A stretch of 64,000 bases of DNA. Source: Voacanga thouarsii (Eukaryota > Streptophyta > Magnoliopsida > Gentianales > Apocynaceae). Below are positions 46,601 to 59,299 of the stretch, one piece after another; the first letter of the stretch is position 1; every line of letters begins with the position of its first letter. Where the stretch lies: contig JANUWF010001783.1 in assembly GCA_026120185.1 (NCBI GenBank), forward strand, positions 8,461,001 through 8,525,000, in the 5' to 3' direction. The notes below the pieces were generated by a model that was given only the letters and a program-made list of their open reading frames with translations, did not search any database and was not told the origin of the DNA. Both the position numbers and the translations under genes were made by a program.

Positions 46601-49600
46601 AATTGAGGAGGTGAGCAATCTCATGATAGATATTCTGGAAATTTGACTATTTGCATGCTTCTACTTCGTTGGTTTTATGCCCTTTCCTCTTTCTGTCACT
46701 ATATGAAAGATTTTCTCAGAATATCAAATTTCAAGAAATTTCAAGGTACTATTGAAAGAGTAAGAACTTTGTTACATAATCAGTAATCATTTATTAATCC
46801 TTTCCTCTTTTCTCACACTGTCCCAGCTTTCATGAACTGAGTAGGAGCATGTATACTATGAATGTACAAGCAGACAATGATTTTATATCCATCATCATTC
46901 CAGAAAATGCAACTGAGGATGTTTCTGGCAACAGAAACCTACCTTCGAATGTGCTCCAAGTGAGGCACTGTAAGGGTTTAATCATCTGAGTAACAGATCT
47001 ATTTGTTTTAGATAATGTTCAGAACCTCAGGGCAGTATTTTTTTTTCTTGATTTTTTATGACATTTAGTTGTTTGCAGATTCTCTTCCAATGATATCTTT
47101 GGTGCTTTTCTCCTTTACGACAGCTGCATTTGCAATTACATCTTTGTCAGCTGGCCTTCTCACTGTTTCAACTGCAAGCCTTCAATCTCAGGGGGCTTTC
47201 TCACGATGCTCTACTCAGCTGATCTCTCATCCTGCAAGAAACCTATTTGTGAGTTCCCAGCTTTTGCCTATACTTCCTAAATTTCAGCATATTAGTATTA
47301 GTACCTCACTTGTGAATTTAAACAGTTTTATTTTAAAAAAAAATTGCAAAAATCATAGATTCATATTTAGGACAATTATGTTCTCTTTCCATCTCTGCCC
47401 ATTTTTTTTACTTAGCAGAGTAGATTATCAACAGTACTGATGCTTCTTTCCTAAGAGGGAAGGGAAAGTAACTGAATCTATGGATAGAGTATGTGATAAC
47501 ATTTTCCCAAAATCCTGATCATTTCTCTATAAGCTAAGCATACACTGTGACAGCTATGCCAGTAGATAGCTTCACAATTTACAATTTTTGCACTTACCCC
47601 ACACAAAGAAATTTAAAACCAGGGATGGATTTAGGGGTAGCAGGGATGGGCCAAAATTTTAAAAAAAAATTAATTTTACCTTAGAAAATTTTAAAATTTT
47701 TAAAATGTCCTTTAAAATTTTATATTTTGCCCCCCCTCCTCCCAACCTCAAGTTTCTGGTTCCATCCTTGTTTAAAATGTTATGTCTAAGTATCAGCTGG
47801 TAAAGGCTTCACTATATTCATCATTCTGACTTTCAATTTGTATCTTTTATCCTTGAGGAAGAGAATGGCAAGCCACATTCAGGTGTTTGCACTGTCTAGG
47901 TGGTTAGCAGTCACCTTACCTGTTGAGTATTATGAATTTGCTAGAGGTCTACAGTGGAGTATTCCCTACTTCAGACTCCCATGGGAAACAGCTAGAGCTC
48001 AGCCATTTTTGGAGGGATCAGACTTACCTGCAAATCCACATCCATTTGCTACTAACATTTATAACTCAGGAATTCTCAAGCATGTGGGAAATGGAGAACA
48101 CAATTCTATGGCAGCTGCCACTGTGTATGGGTTGCCGCTCACTCCTATGGAATATGGAACATTCTTTGAGGTCAGAAATAGGAAGCCAAACAATTTTTTT
48201 TTTTAATTAAGTATAATGCACTTTGTGATCCAATGGCTTGTGCTGTAACAGGAACAAAATATTCTTCCAGAAGCTCAGTCTATTCTAGATCCTCAAAATT
48301 CACATGGGTAAGATTTCTTAAGAAAAAGAGTGGGCAGTGTCTTAAAATGTCTTGTTTGTCTTTCCTTAACATATGGTCTTGTAAGAACATCATTTCAAAT
48401 TGTATTGAAAAATTAGTCGAAATGACAGCCAAAGTAAGATTGATATATAAATCATGTTTCTCATTGGAGTTATTGAGCTGCTTAACCAGTTGTAGTTCAA
48501 ATGCTGAAAAATTCGTTTTGATAATGCATGTGCCTGTGCCTCTATTCATGTGCCTGTGCCTCTCTCTACTGCATGTGTGTGCATGTAAGGCTGCAATAAG
48601 CTCCCCTTTCGGAATTTTCCCAAATTCTCCTTTGGGATCCATTATCTCTAAGGATTCATGCATGAGACGGAAATGGGGGAAGCAAGAATGATAATGAAAA
48701 TTGTGGGTGCTCTTATCCCCATAATTCTGTCAATCAAGTATCAAGAGGACTTCTTGTTAACTTACCATATACTGTTTCTTTTAGGTGGAGAGATTTCAAA
48801 AGGAGCATGTTCTGGTTAGCAGTGATCTATGGAAGCTTAATAGTATTGCATATATTACTTCTTCTAATATTAAGGTACAAGAAGAGAAGTACAGATAAAA
48901 GCAGTAGCTCTGGAGCATTGGTATTTCCAAGATTTGAGATCTTTCTGCTAATTCTTGCACTACCTTGTATTTGTGAAGCTTCAGCAGCTCTGGTGAAAGG
49001 TACACTTTAAAATCCTTCTAGTGTTGTAATGTATTATAATCATGCATTAGGCTACAAACCTTAGTAAATATTTTTCTTCAGTGCTGCAAGCAAAATGCAC
49101 CTAGGTGGTTTAGGTTGGTATCAATGTTGTAACAACATGGATTATAACATCATACTTTGCAATTGTAGGTGGTGCGCCTTCAGGAATTACTGTAGGGATT
49201 CTGTTATTGGGTCTAGTCTTCTGTCTGCTGATGGCATTGCTCTTGTTCCTTTCCGTTGGAATCACATTAGGAAAGCTCCTCCAGTATAAGGAGATACACC
49301 AAGAAGGACAGAAGTTTCACTGGTATCAAGAACTAATTCGAGCAACTTTAGGCCCGGGTAAAAGAGGCCAGTGGACATGGAAGAACCAGCCAAATTCCAT
49401 ATATCTGACTATGTTAGGCCCTTTGTTTGAGGATCTAAGAGGCCCCCCAAAGTATATGCTGTCTCAGTTTACAGGTGGAAGTTCCAAGCAGCAACATGAT
49501 AGAATAATTGCCTCAGATGATGAGACAGAAGATGCAGAAGCACCTTTCATCCAAAAGCTGTTTGGAATTCTCCGTATATACTACACATTGCTCGAAGCAG

Positions 49601-50346
49601 TGAAGCGTGTAGCACTGGGAATTGTAGCGGGTGCCTACTCAGAAAACTGGTCTTCCAGAACCCCCACGATCACCTTACTCAGCATTACCTCTTTCCAACT
49701 TTTCTTCATGGTACTTAAGAAGCCTTTCATCAAAAAAAGGGTACAGCTCGTTGAGATCATCTCAGTTTTCACTGAAGTTGGTATTTTTGCCTGCTGCATG
49801 GTTATTCTGGAAAGAAACTTGTCAGTTCAAGAAGAACGAATCATGGGGATCTTCATGCTCTCACTCTCTTTAGTAGCATTGCTAGTCCAACTTACCAATG
49901 AATGGTACTCATTGTATAGGCAAACAAAGAAGCTGGATCCTGAGGGCAACTTCTTATCCGGATTGAAAATCGCTTCAATTGGCTTCCTCTTGTTCTTCAT
50001 TCCTCTCTCATTGATAAAAAACCTGGAGAATAAATTCCCAATAAACAATTCTGGTAGTGACACGAAGAATACCCCGTCTTCCAGTGACCGGGACAGGAGA
50101 TCAGGCAGTCGAAGCTCAAGTGAGAGACCATGGCTGAGGCAACTAAGAGAAATGGCAAGGGCTAGCTTTAGCAAAGAAGTAAGTTCAGTTCCAAGTGATC
50201 CTGCATCAAGTCAAGGAAGGTCGAGTGGATTTCGGAATGTAAAGAGAAGTGGAAGCCCATCAATGACTTCATCTTCAGATTCTAAGTCAAAACCAAGAGC
50301 ATTGTACAAAGATTTAGAAGCCATATTTGCTTCTAGTTCTAAGTAA
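43641..50346 (+). CDS. Large multi-pass membrane protein with secreted Cys-bearing ectodomain, 13 exons
   Basis: Exons by GT-AG sites that keep frame throughout: 43641-43847, 44529-44664, 45098-45234, 45321-45522, 45771-46009, 46109-46220, 46466-46610, 46827-46969, 47079-47248, 47862-48170, 48252-48307, 48785-48999, 49169-50346. The total is 3249 bp, 1082 residues. A signal peptide covers about residues 1-26 (LILQLWAFLFFILRAYC). An ectodomain to about residue 440 has Cys pairs (CGDCTTNC) and repeated beta-rich units (FTEPCGGGGGF, FTEPVLNSSSE, FMKPVVGFNSS) that look Ig-like. Then come about eight hydrophobic segments (SLPMISLVLFSF; MFWLAVIYGSLIVLHILLL; FEIFLLILALPC; GILLLGLVFCLLMALLLF; others to GFLLFFIPLSLI) and a Ser/Arg-rich cytosolic tail. 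Plant homologs exist as uncharacterised transmembrane proteins. The ectodomain-plus-multi-TM layout recalls TRP-like channels, but function is unknown. Confidence 0.88.
47620..47770. mobile_element. Small hAT-type MITE in intron 9
   Basis: A 151-bp element with ends CAGGGATGGA and TCCATCCTTG (9 of 10 inverted). It is flanked by TTTAAAAC (47612-47619) and TTTAAAAT (47771-47778), an 8-bp duplication with one mismatch. The core is A/T-rich with a C-run (GCCCCCCCTCC). It lies inside the intron between 47248 and 47862. Confidence 0.65.
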
Positions 50347-51168
50347 CAAAGTAGTCATATCCATAAAAATCTACATATTCTGCATCCATAATTGCTTCTC
50401 TAGTGATGGTACTATTTGTGTATTAATTAATGGCCTTAGAATTGGACCTTTATGTATTTTCTTTCTTAGAGCTTTTCTTAATCCTTCCATTTCTCTGCAT
50501 TTCATTACCTTCTTTCCTTTTCTTTCCTTTCCCTTTCATTTTTCCTCAGCCTCTCTAGTTCTCTTGCTATATAACAAGACGGATAGATACTTCCAACATT
50601 GGAATATTTTTGTAAACTTTACCTTCATAAATTATGGACTCTAAAAATTTATGGTCTTTTAAAATATAAAATACGTAATATTTATTATATAAATTTTTAA
50701 TAATTTATGTATGGAGATCGGATTTTATATAAGTATTTTTCAAACTTCTCATAGAGATAATGTTATTAGCATTACTTTACCAAGATAAAGTCTCAAATAG
50801 TGGTTTTATTGACTATCATGGCGAGTAATGCAACGCCTGTGATTCGCTACTGTAAATTATTGGCCAGTATTTCCTTGTTGGTCTGATGCCTTCTACACAA
50901 ACGTTGTTTACTATAGAATAGAAGATTAAAGAAAAAACAGAAGTCGAAGAATCTCATATTAAATAATTAATAGCATTTTCTCAATACTATTTTTATTTCG
51001 GTTTTTTTTTTTTTTGGTCATCCTTACACTTTTTCCTAAGTATCAAATTAATCTTGAACGGGGTTAGGCAATATTGATTATAAATATTATACGTAGCCTG
51101 TTTTTAAATGTAAATTATTTTCACCCAAATAAAAGTAAATGATTTTAAAAAAATTATAATTACACATG

Positions 51169-51227
<59 letters not shown>

Positions 51228-51529
51228 CTTTCTTCATTTTTTCAATAACCTTGCACCAATTCACGACTCAAGGACTATTTTAAAGAATACTTTTTAAAAT
51301 AAATATTTACAAAATAGGTACAGGCAATGTTCCTAATCAATGCAGCTTTAAAAATGGATCGATAATTAGTTTAATATCTAAAATTATTTAAAGATGATAA
51401 TAAAATAAAAAAGATTTTTAAGAAAAAAAATTTATACTAAAACAAAAGTTGGAGAACAATTGAAGATGATTACCCTGCAAATCTTTCATCGCTTCTCTTG
51501 TAATTATTAAGGATGTGAGTCAATAGTAA
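50347..51529. other. 3'UTR and AT-rich intergenic DNA
   Basis: Likely the 3'UTR of the membrane-protein gene (to roughly 50640), followed by AT-rich DNA. A (TA)n microsatellite of about 54 bp lies at 51172-51225. No gene. Confidence 0.6.
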
Positions 51530-53404
51530 TGTTGGAATATATACCCTCTAAACTAATTTATTTAATGTAATTATTAAATTTATTAATAAAAGAATTTATT
51601 CTTAAAATTTATTTGTGAATTTACATTTTATTTATGCACGATATTCGTTTGGAAAGGACCCATTATATTTAAGTAAGTGATCCATATGAATGGTAATCTT
51701 TCACAATAAGGTATAAATCACGAGTTACTTAACATATAAATATTTGTTCTTAATCGATTGATGAGAATAGGAATCTCATCATGCATAAGTTATTGTGTTA
51801 TGAATTCCAAATGAGGAATGGCTTACCTTTAGCCAGTGAGTAGTCTACTCACTTCATAGCATGAGCGTATTTTGAATATGTAGAATATGACATATAATAG
51901 TGGTTTCTAAAAGTACTATTTAAAAGAAATCCAAACTATTATTGCTATAGCGTGGACTAATATTGTACCGTTTGAGTATGAGTTAGTAGTTTGATGAAGT
52001 TAGAAGCATATACTTTGATATACTAAAGTTAAAGTTCTTTCGTAGAACCAATATACTTGTATGTTGGGTATATGTGACTAGTTAGTTAAGATAGACTTAT
52101 ACAAAATAGCTTCTACGCTATATTGCCCATTATGACTATTCAAATGGTTTAATTATTCAGAGCCCTAGGAAATATGACTTGAATGTTTATTTTAGGGTAA
52201 CTCCCTTAAAAAGTGAAAATATTCCAAGAGTCGTAGATCATTGAACTAGAGGTCTAAAGATGGTAGATGTCTATTAGAGAGGTGTTAGTACACTCATTCC
52301 TCTCTAATTGCACAGCGATGCGTAGAGGGGTATTTTAGTCATTACACCTGTAGGTCGAAGACTTTGCTAACTGCAACATTATCCTTGGGGTCAATATTTT
52401 TTTATGGTGATATTATGAAATATTTAAAATACAAAATATAACTATTTATATAGTAGGGGAATTTTGGCCAATTTAGTAGGTAAGGCGTGTATCTTTTGAT
52501 TCCTGAAATGGCCCTTAAGCCATGAAAGATTTGAGTTAAGAAATTGGTCTTGATAATTATGAGTTCTTATTTTATTAGTCTAATTTATTATTATATTAGA
52601 ATAAAATAAAAGGTCTGAGAGAGGGAGTATTTATTTTATCTAATTTAATTGGTTAATTAATTATTTAGAACCCAATATCTAAATTGAATAATTAGAAAAT
52701 TAATCTGGAACTAGATAAAATGTATGAAATTTTATTTGGTCTATTTGAGCATATTAATTATTTATTGAGCTATTTAATAAAGTTTAGAAAATAAATAATT
52801 GAGATTTATTATTTATGGATGTTCAAACCCTATAATAAATAATTTATCTGGCCTAAAGAATAAAACCAAGGTAAAATAAAATTAAAAAATAATAATAATA
52901 AATTATTTATTTATTTTAATTAATTAATTAAATATAAAAAACAATACGAGCGTGAAGATAACAGAAAGCATGGACTTTCTATTTTCATGCGATTGTACTT
53001 TCTCTCGGTGAAGGATTGAAAAGGTAGAGGAAATAATGCAAAATGTTGTTGGTTTGAGCTTTGTGTGAGCTTTCAATTCACAAAGCAAAAGCAAAGAAAA
53101 CAGAAGTTCTGTGTATTTCATTTGGCATTCACAGAAAACCAAACCCATTTTCAACAAAGACCAAAGTTGATCAAAACCCAAAATTCAAGCTCTCACCGGC
53201 TGTGCTATGGGCACTATTTTGGAAGATCAAAAGCTTCGTAGATAAGACGCAGTAAACGTTTGTAAAGACGTAAGCCACTTGTCTCAAATATCTTTATACA
53301 AACATATACACTAGTGCGAAGAGGATTATTTAATCACAGAGGTAAAATTTTCATTTTCCTAACATGCTTTCGTTTTGATGATTTTTGCCATTTTTAAGCC
53401 TTCA
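51530..53404 (+). repeat. 5' LTR of the large copia element
   Basis: 1875 bp, starting TGTTGGAATATATACC and ending near AAGCCTTCA. By eye it aligns over its whole visible length with the LTR from 62416, with frequent single-base differences, and in reverse with 1480-2995. Confidence 0.85.
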
Positions 53405-55079
53405 ATTAGTATCAGAGATATGGTTTGGCAAATATAGGAAGCATGTTAGGCTTAACTAAAATAAGAAAATATTTGTTTTGATTGAAATCTGTGATCCTTC
53501 GGGTTTACTAGTACGGGTAATTTTACTGTAAGTTTCGCGAGTGGAAGCATAAGAATAATGTATTTTTATTGTTTTCATAGATATCGTGTAAGCCTAGTAT
53601 TTTTTAAGGGTATAGACGGTTGTTTGGATGATTTTTGAATGAAAATGGAAGAAAAATCGAAATTTGTACGCGAGATACATGTTGGAGAAGATGAGCCGAG
53701 CCGCCGAGCCACATGCTCTGTGTGGAGTTGCGGCTCAGAGCCATGCACGGCTCACAACATGGTGAGGAAGACTTCCTCGCCGTTGGCTTGAGCAAGGAAG
53801 CAACTGTTCCAATTGGCAAATATTGTGCGGTCAATGATTTTAATAGCGCAGCTGGGGCGGGCGGGTCCACCCATCCAGATCCGGCCCATGGGCCGTGATC
53901 TAGTGTGGCAGGTGCATGGACCTGACCAAATAATTTTTTATTTATTTTTTGTCTCATATTAGGCGAAATTATTTTTATTGCAATAGTTAATATTATTTGA
54001 AAATTTTGCAAGAAAAATAATAGTAAAGGAAATTTTAGAATTAAACAAGATCATTAATTAATTAATATGTTTAATTCTATTATTTGGACACTTAGATTAA
54101 AAAAATAGAAAAGTATGAAAACATTTACAGTTTTCTAGCATGCTTATTTCTTTTTGTACCATATATGCACGTTTTCTCAAAGACCAAAGTCTTTGGAAAT
54201 TTTTAACAAAGAAAAATATTTTTCTTAAATCAAATGGTTAATTTTGATTCGGACAAAAATTAATTCTTGGATATTTTCTCAAATGATTTTATCCTTAACA
54301 TAGAAAATATATTGAATTTAGATATCTTTGTGAATTAAAATAGAAAATTATTTTGATTGAATTTTAACAAGAAAAATTATTTTTGTCAAAACTTGAGATC
54401 AAAATCTTTCGAAAATTTTATTGAATTTTTTTTTTTGAAATTATTAAGTTTATTAACTTAAATAAAATTAATTCATGAAAAAATTTCTCAAAGGGTATAA
54501 ACCTTGACATAGAAATTGTTATAAGTTTAGATATTTTATTTTGAGTTAAAAGAAAATTTAATTGAAATTTTCAAAAATATATATATTTTTTAAAAAACCC
54601 TTATTTTAAAATACTAAGTGAGAGAGGGGTTCCAACAGCCCCACGGCTTCCATCACGATCCTCATTAGAGATCGTAGGTCCCCTCGTGTCACCCTGAGAG
54701 TAAACCCGTATAGGATGGGGATATCACAAGGATCTAGAATTAATAGATTGATCTAATTAATAACTCGATGACACGTGCTATGATCAGCTAGGTCATGTTA
54801 GAGATTATAGTGTGAGGAATGCCCATAGAAAATGAGAAGAAATGGTCATTCCACAATGGAGTTATCTTCTAGATATTACCTAAAAGTGAAATTAGTTTAT
54901 GGTGGTTAATACATTTAGCTTAGAAAACTGTTAATCTTCCTAAGAAGTTATGTCAGTTTTTCTAAGAGCAAAATTAATCATATTAAAGATAGTAGTGATA
55001 GGGTTATATTACCGGATTTAATATGAGGATAAAGTTACAAATTATTTTGCTTTTTCACAAACTGATTTTTTTTTTCAGA

Positions 55080-58000
55080 AATGGTTGGTGGAGGTTCTTT
55101 CAATCCTTTGGCCGTTATTCTCTATGAGAATAAGCTAACGGGTCCAAATTATGTGGATTGAAAAAAGAACTTGGATATAATACTCACTGTTGAGGAGTAT
55201 AAGTATATTTTCTTTGAAACCTACCCTGTTATTGGGGAGGGTTCCACCACAGAGAAGCATGATGCTGAAAAAGTATGGAAGAAGGCCAACGAAATGACTC
55301 GATATTACATGTTGGCCTCTATGTCTAATGTGCTTGTAACACCCTACATCCTAGGTACCTAGATAGGGCGGGATGTCGCCCCGTCCGAAGGATCGGGGGT
55401 CTTTATAACGAGATACAAAATAAAACAAAAATTGCTAAATAAAATTAAAAGAATAATTCCATTACATCCGAAAGCAAAACTTATACAAGTCTGGAACTCA
55501 AAACTAACAAATGTCTCTTGAAATAAATTCAAAACACAACTAAATAAATAAAATGGAGCTCAACCCTAGTTTCGCCCCGCTCAATGTAAGCACTCCCCTA
55601 AATCATGATATAAAATGTGTGAGATTGACATCTCAGTAAGTCTCGTGTGTGCAAATGTCAATTATAACCATTTCATGTATGCAAGTTTATCAAAACCACA
55701 AAATCGTGTTTACAAGTCAATTTCATCAATAACAGTTATACAAAAGAGTCTTACTCAATAAATCTAAAATAGTTCACAATCAATCACTGTTTCATCACAA
55801 TCATAATTTATTAAATAGGGATTAGCAAATGATTCAACAATATAATAACACAATCAATATCATGGTTACCACCATAATAGCTCCCTAATGTATTCTTCCA
55901 ACAAATGGGCAGTGGGGGCACCACCCACTAGGTGAGATACTCCTCCATCTCTTCACCCAATACTTCGGTTGTCCAATCCGGGTCAACAATGTCCACATGG
56001 ACTAATATGCTAGCGTGGATGGCCTGACTAAGTGGTACTATCGCCTCTCCAAGTTAAGTTCATCTTTTGGAGGTGGCCTCCTGCCAGAAGACTCGCTCTT
56101 ACTCTTCGCGACTAATACCACCAGCCTACCTTCACTGAGTACTCAACGCTCCCCGATTAGGGGCAGAATCATTTTTCCTTTTTCGAAAGTCTTTAATTAA
56201 TTTGATTGCAAAACGTGATTTTCGTAACAGCAATTTCAAAATCGTTTGACAATAGTGTAAGAAATCGTTTTTGAGTTTGAATAAATAAAATTTAGTAAAT
56301 TTGTTTTGAAAATAAAATATCTACGTTTCCAATTCAAGTATCACAACAATCCAGTATAATTCATCATTTTTAGTCAAGGTTTAATCCTTGTGTCAAAACA
56401 TCATATTGACATCAATGCCAAATAACATTGTCAAAAATTGATTGCAAACAAGTAACATTTATCAAAATAGTTATGCAGGGACTTACTTGGATAAATCATA
56501 GTCAAATCCAACTCGATCGATTGCTCTAATTTCCACTCATTTCTTATCTAGAGCAAATAACCCCGCAATTAGGATTTAATCGTTCCATTCGTTATTTCAT
56601 ACAACATGACTCTCCATGATTTCATTATTTACCTATTTCATCCATAGTATTTAATTCACTAAATCACATGTATAACTTTCCTTTACTATTCTATTGATTA
56701 TAACCATGCATTGATCTAGATCAATTCATCACATGACAACTTCCATAGTAAACTAACACAAAATCATCATAAATAGCCCCATAACATTAAAAGATCTCAT
56801 ATTTGCCTATTTAGCATGGATCTAGATTCATCATGACAAGATATATCAATGTCCTATTTCATACATGCTTTATCTATGGCTTTCATCAACATATTCATCA
56901 ATCTAATTTATTCATGCTTTCATACTAGACTCCATAAGCATCCTTAAGCCAATATTTTGAAGTTTAAGACCATTTAAATTAGTAAAGATAGGATCTTGAT
57001 TACCTCTTAGCGATTTAGACTTAAAACACAACAACTCCTTGTTGACTAGCTTGAGTTTGATCGATAGTTGAAGAGTTTGGATCGCTTGGATGACCTTGAT
57101 CAAGACTCACCAAAGAATGGGTAAAATCAGTCCCTTATGGACGTGATTTGAGGAAGAGAAAAGGAAAAGAATAGAGTAGGGGTTGAATGGAAGAGTTGAA
57201 GATCAATTACCTTGTAGTGAGTTTCGATTTTGGTTTTGTTTTTGGAGAGAGCTGTCCAGAATTGTGGGTAGGGTTTCAGCTGTCTATTTCATGTATTTGG
57301 AGGGGCTGAGAAGGTGAGAATTTCATGGTTGGCTATATAGAAAAAATCTAGGGTTTTTATGTTTAGGTGTTTGAAGGAACTTTGGTCTTGTTATGGTTTC
57401 TTGATCATAAGAGAAAATTGTACAGCTTTGGTGTTCTCTATAGTTGCCGAAATTTTGGAAGGGAATTAGGGTGATTGCTGTTGTGTTTTTGAAGCTTAGG
57501 GTGGCCGAAATTCTGGACATAAAGAGAGGAAAAATCTGATTAGTTTTGGTCCCTATAATAGTGAAAATAGGCGAGGAAAAATGAGCCTTTATGTAGCTGT
57601 ATTTTTGCTTGATAACTAGGGAACTTTTGTGCAGATTTCGTGCTGGAATTTATGTGTGAATTAGGGCTAAAGGTGGTCGAAAATCTAGAGGAAAAGGAGA
57701 AGAATTTCTGGTACTATATTTATTTATTTATTTTTTAGCTATAACCAAATCCTAATTGGTTGAGGTTTTCTTAGTTAACCCTAACTAGGTTTTGGAGAGT
57801 TTTTGGTAGGTTGTTTCTCTTCATTGTGGCGGCATCTTTGAGTGAATTTTCCAGAAAATCTTAGAAAAGAATTAGATCATCTAATTAGAAAATGGTTTAA
57901 TTAATTCCCTATATTGATTTGGGTAATTTTTTTAAATAGCTATTAAATAGTTATTTGGTAATAAAAATTCTAGTTTCCTATTTATATCTATCGAAATTTT

Positions 58001-59285
58001 CCCTAAAGGTTTCGAAAATTCTTGGATTTATCCAAGAGATAAATACTTCATCTAAATTCACCTCTAAGCCTTTTATTTCCATAAAAAAAATATTAGTTGA
58101 AAGAAGATAAAATATGGAAATTTATTTTACTTTCTTATATATATTTTTCTCTACTAATATATTATTTAGATATTGCTAAAAGAAAATCTAGATTAGTAAT
58201 CTTTAAGATTCTCTAAAAGATTATGATAAGATATTAGAAACAAAAATTTAATTTGTTCTCAAATATTTTATAGAATAATTTTCAAATAAATCATTCTCCT
58301 AATTTATTTTTCTCTTCTTAGGAAGTTAATTTCCTAGTGGCGATTCTCCTAAGGATTTCGGCCAAGCTAGGGAAAAATTAGGGAAGAAGAAAAAGAATAA
58401 GAGAATGAAAAGGATTTGAAATAACTAGGATTAAAACTCAAGCCCGTTAAAGTTTAAATGCCATGCTTTATCCACTACACTACATTAACTTTTTTTTTTT
58501 CTAAATATTCTCCTAACAAATTCCCTTGATTTCTATCCACTTGCTTTATCCCTCTTTCTAATAAACTCTCCTCAATAAATGAAAACTCAAGTAACCCAAC
58601 TACTTCAAGAACAAATTAATTCATGCAATCCACAACTAATATTTTCATGAAAGATAATTCAAATCATCAAATGTGGTATAACTCAATATGACATGCATAA
58701 TTTTTCCCCACTTACCAAAAGCAGTCTAACATGGGGTATTACAGTGCTCCAGTCAAAACACGAGCATATGGCCACTGCATATGATATTCGCCAATCATTA
58801 GCCAAGATGTTCGCCGATAAAAGCCAGTCTACAAGGTAGGAAGCTCTTAGGACGATAATAAACACTAAGATAGCTGAGAGAGTATCGGTCAATGAGTATA
58901 TGCTCAAAATGATTGCTGCTTTCGAGGAAGCGGAAGTCTTAGAGGCTGTTATTGACCCCGAGAGCCAAGTGGACATGGTTTTCGAATCTCTGCCGGGCTC
59001 TTTTACTCAATTCAAGTTGAACTACAACATGAACAAATTAAACATGACTTTAATTGAGTTGATGAAAGAGTTCCAGATGGTAGAGAAGGTCATGAAGCCA
59101 TAGTCCAAGGTTATAATTGTTAAGATTTTTTCTTCTAAAATTGGGCCCAAACCCAGGAAGTTCAAGAAAAAAAAGGAAATACATAGGCTTAACCCAAGAA
59201 CCAGCCCAACAAGCCCAAAGGCAAATGCTTCAAATGCAGGTAGAAGGGACACTGAAAAAATGAGTGTCCAGAACTTCAGACCAAG
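55080..59285 (+). pseudogene. Copia gag, interrupted by a solo LTR
   Basis: The first part (55080-55329) reads NPLAVILYENKLTGPNYVD and, after a stop, LDIILTVEEYKYIFFETYP. The second part (58749-59285) reads HEHMATAYDIRQSLAKMF and VNEYMLKMIAAFEEAEVLEA, ending with a damaged zinc-knuckle region near 59228-59275. The two halves join in the same protein order when the solo LTR and one GTGCT copy are removed. Stops occur near 55158, 58838 and 59101. Confidence 0.8.
55335..58743. mobile_element. Solo LTR (3.4 kb), Ty3/gypsy-like family A, inside copia gag
   Basis: A 3409-bp sequence, starting TGTAACACCCTAC and ending GGGGTATTACA, flanked by the exact 5-bp duplication GTGCT (55330-55334 and 58744-58748). 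It has no pol. It is the longer relative of 34935-37226. A minus-strand TATA-like CTATATAGCC near 57331-57342, followed by leader-like CT-rich sequence, suggests its transcription is on the minus strand. A tRNA-like antisense stretch occurs near 58425-58490. Confidence 0.87.
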
Positions 59286-59299
59286 AAAAACCCTATAAA

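Noticed and set aside
48233..48691. 152-residue ORF between 48233 and 48691
   Set aside because: It lies mostly in intron 11 of the membrane-protein gene and is out of frame with exon 11.
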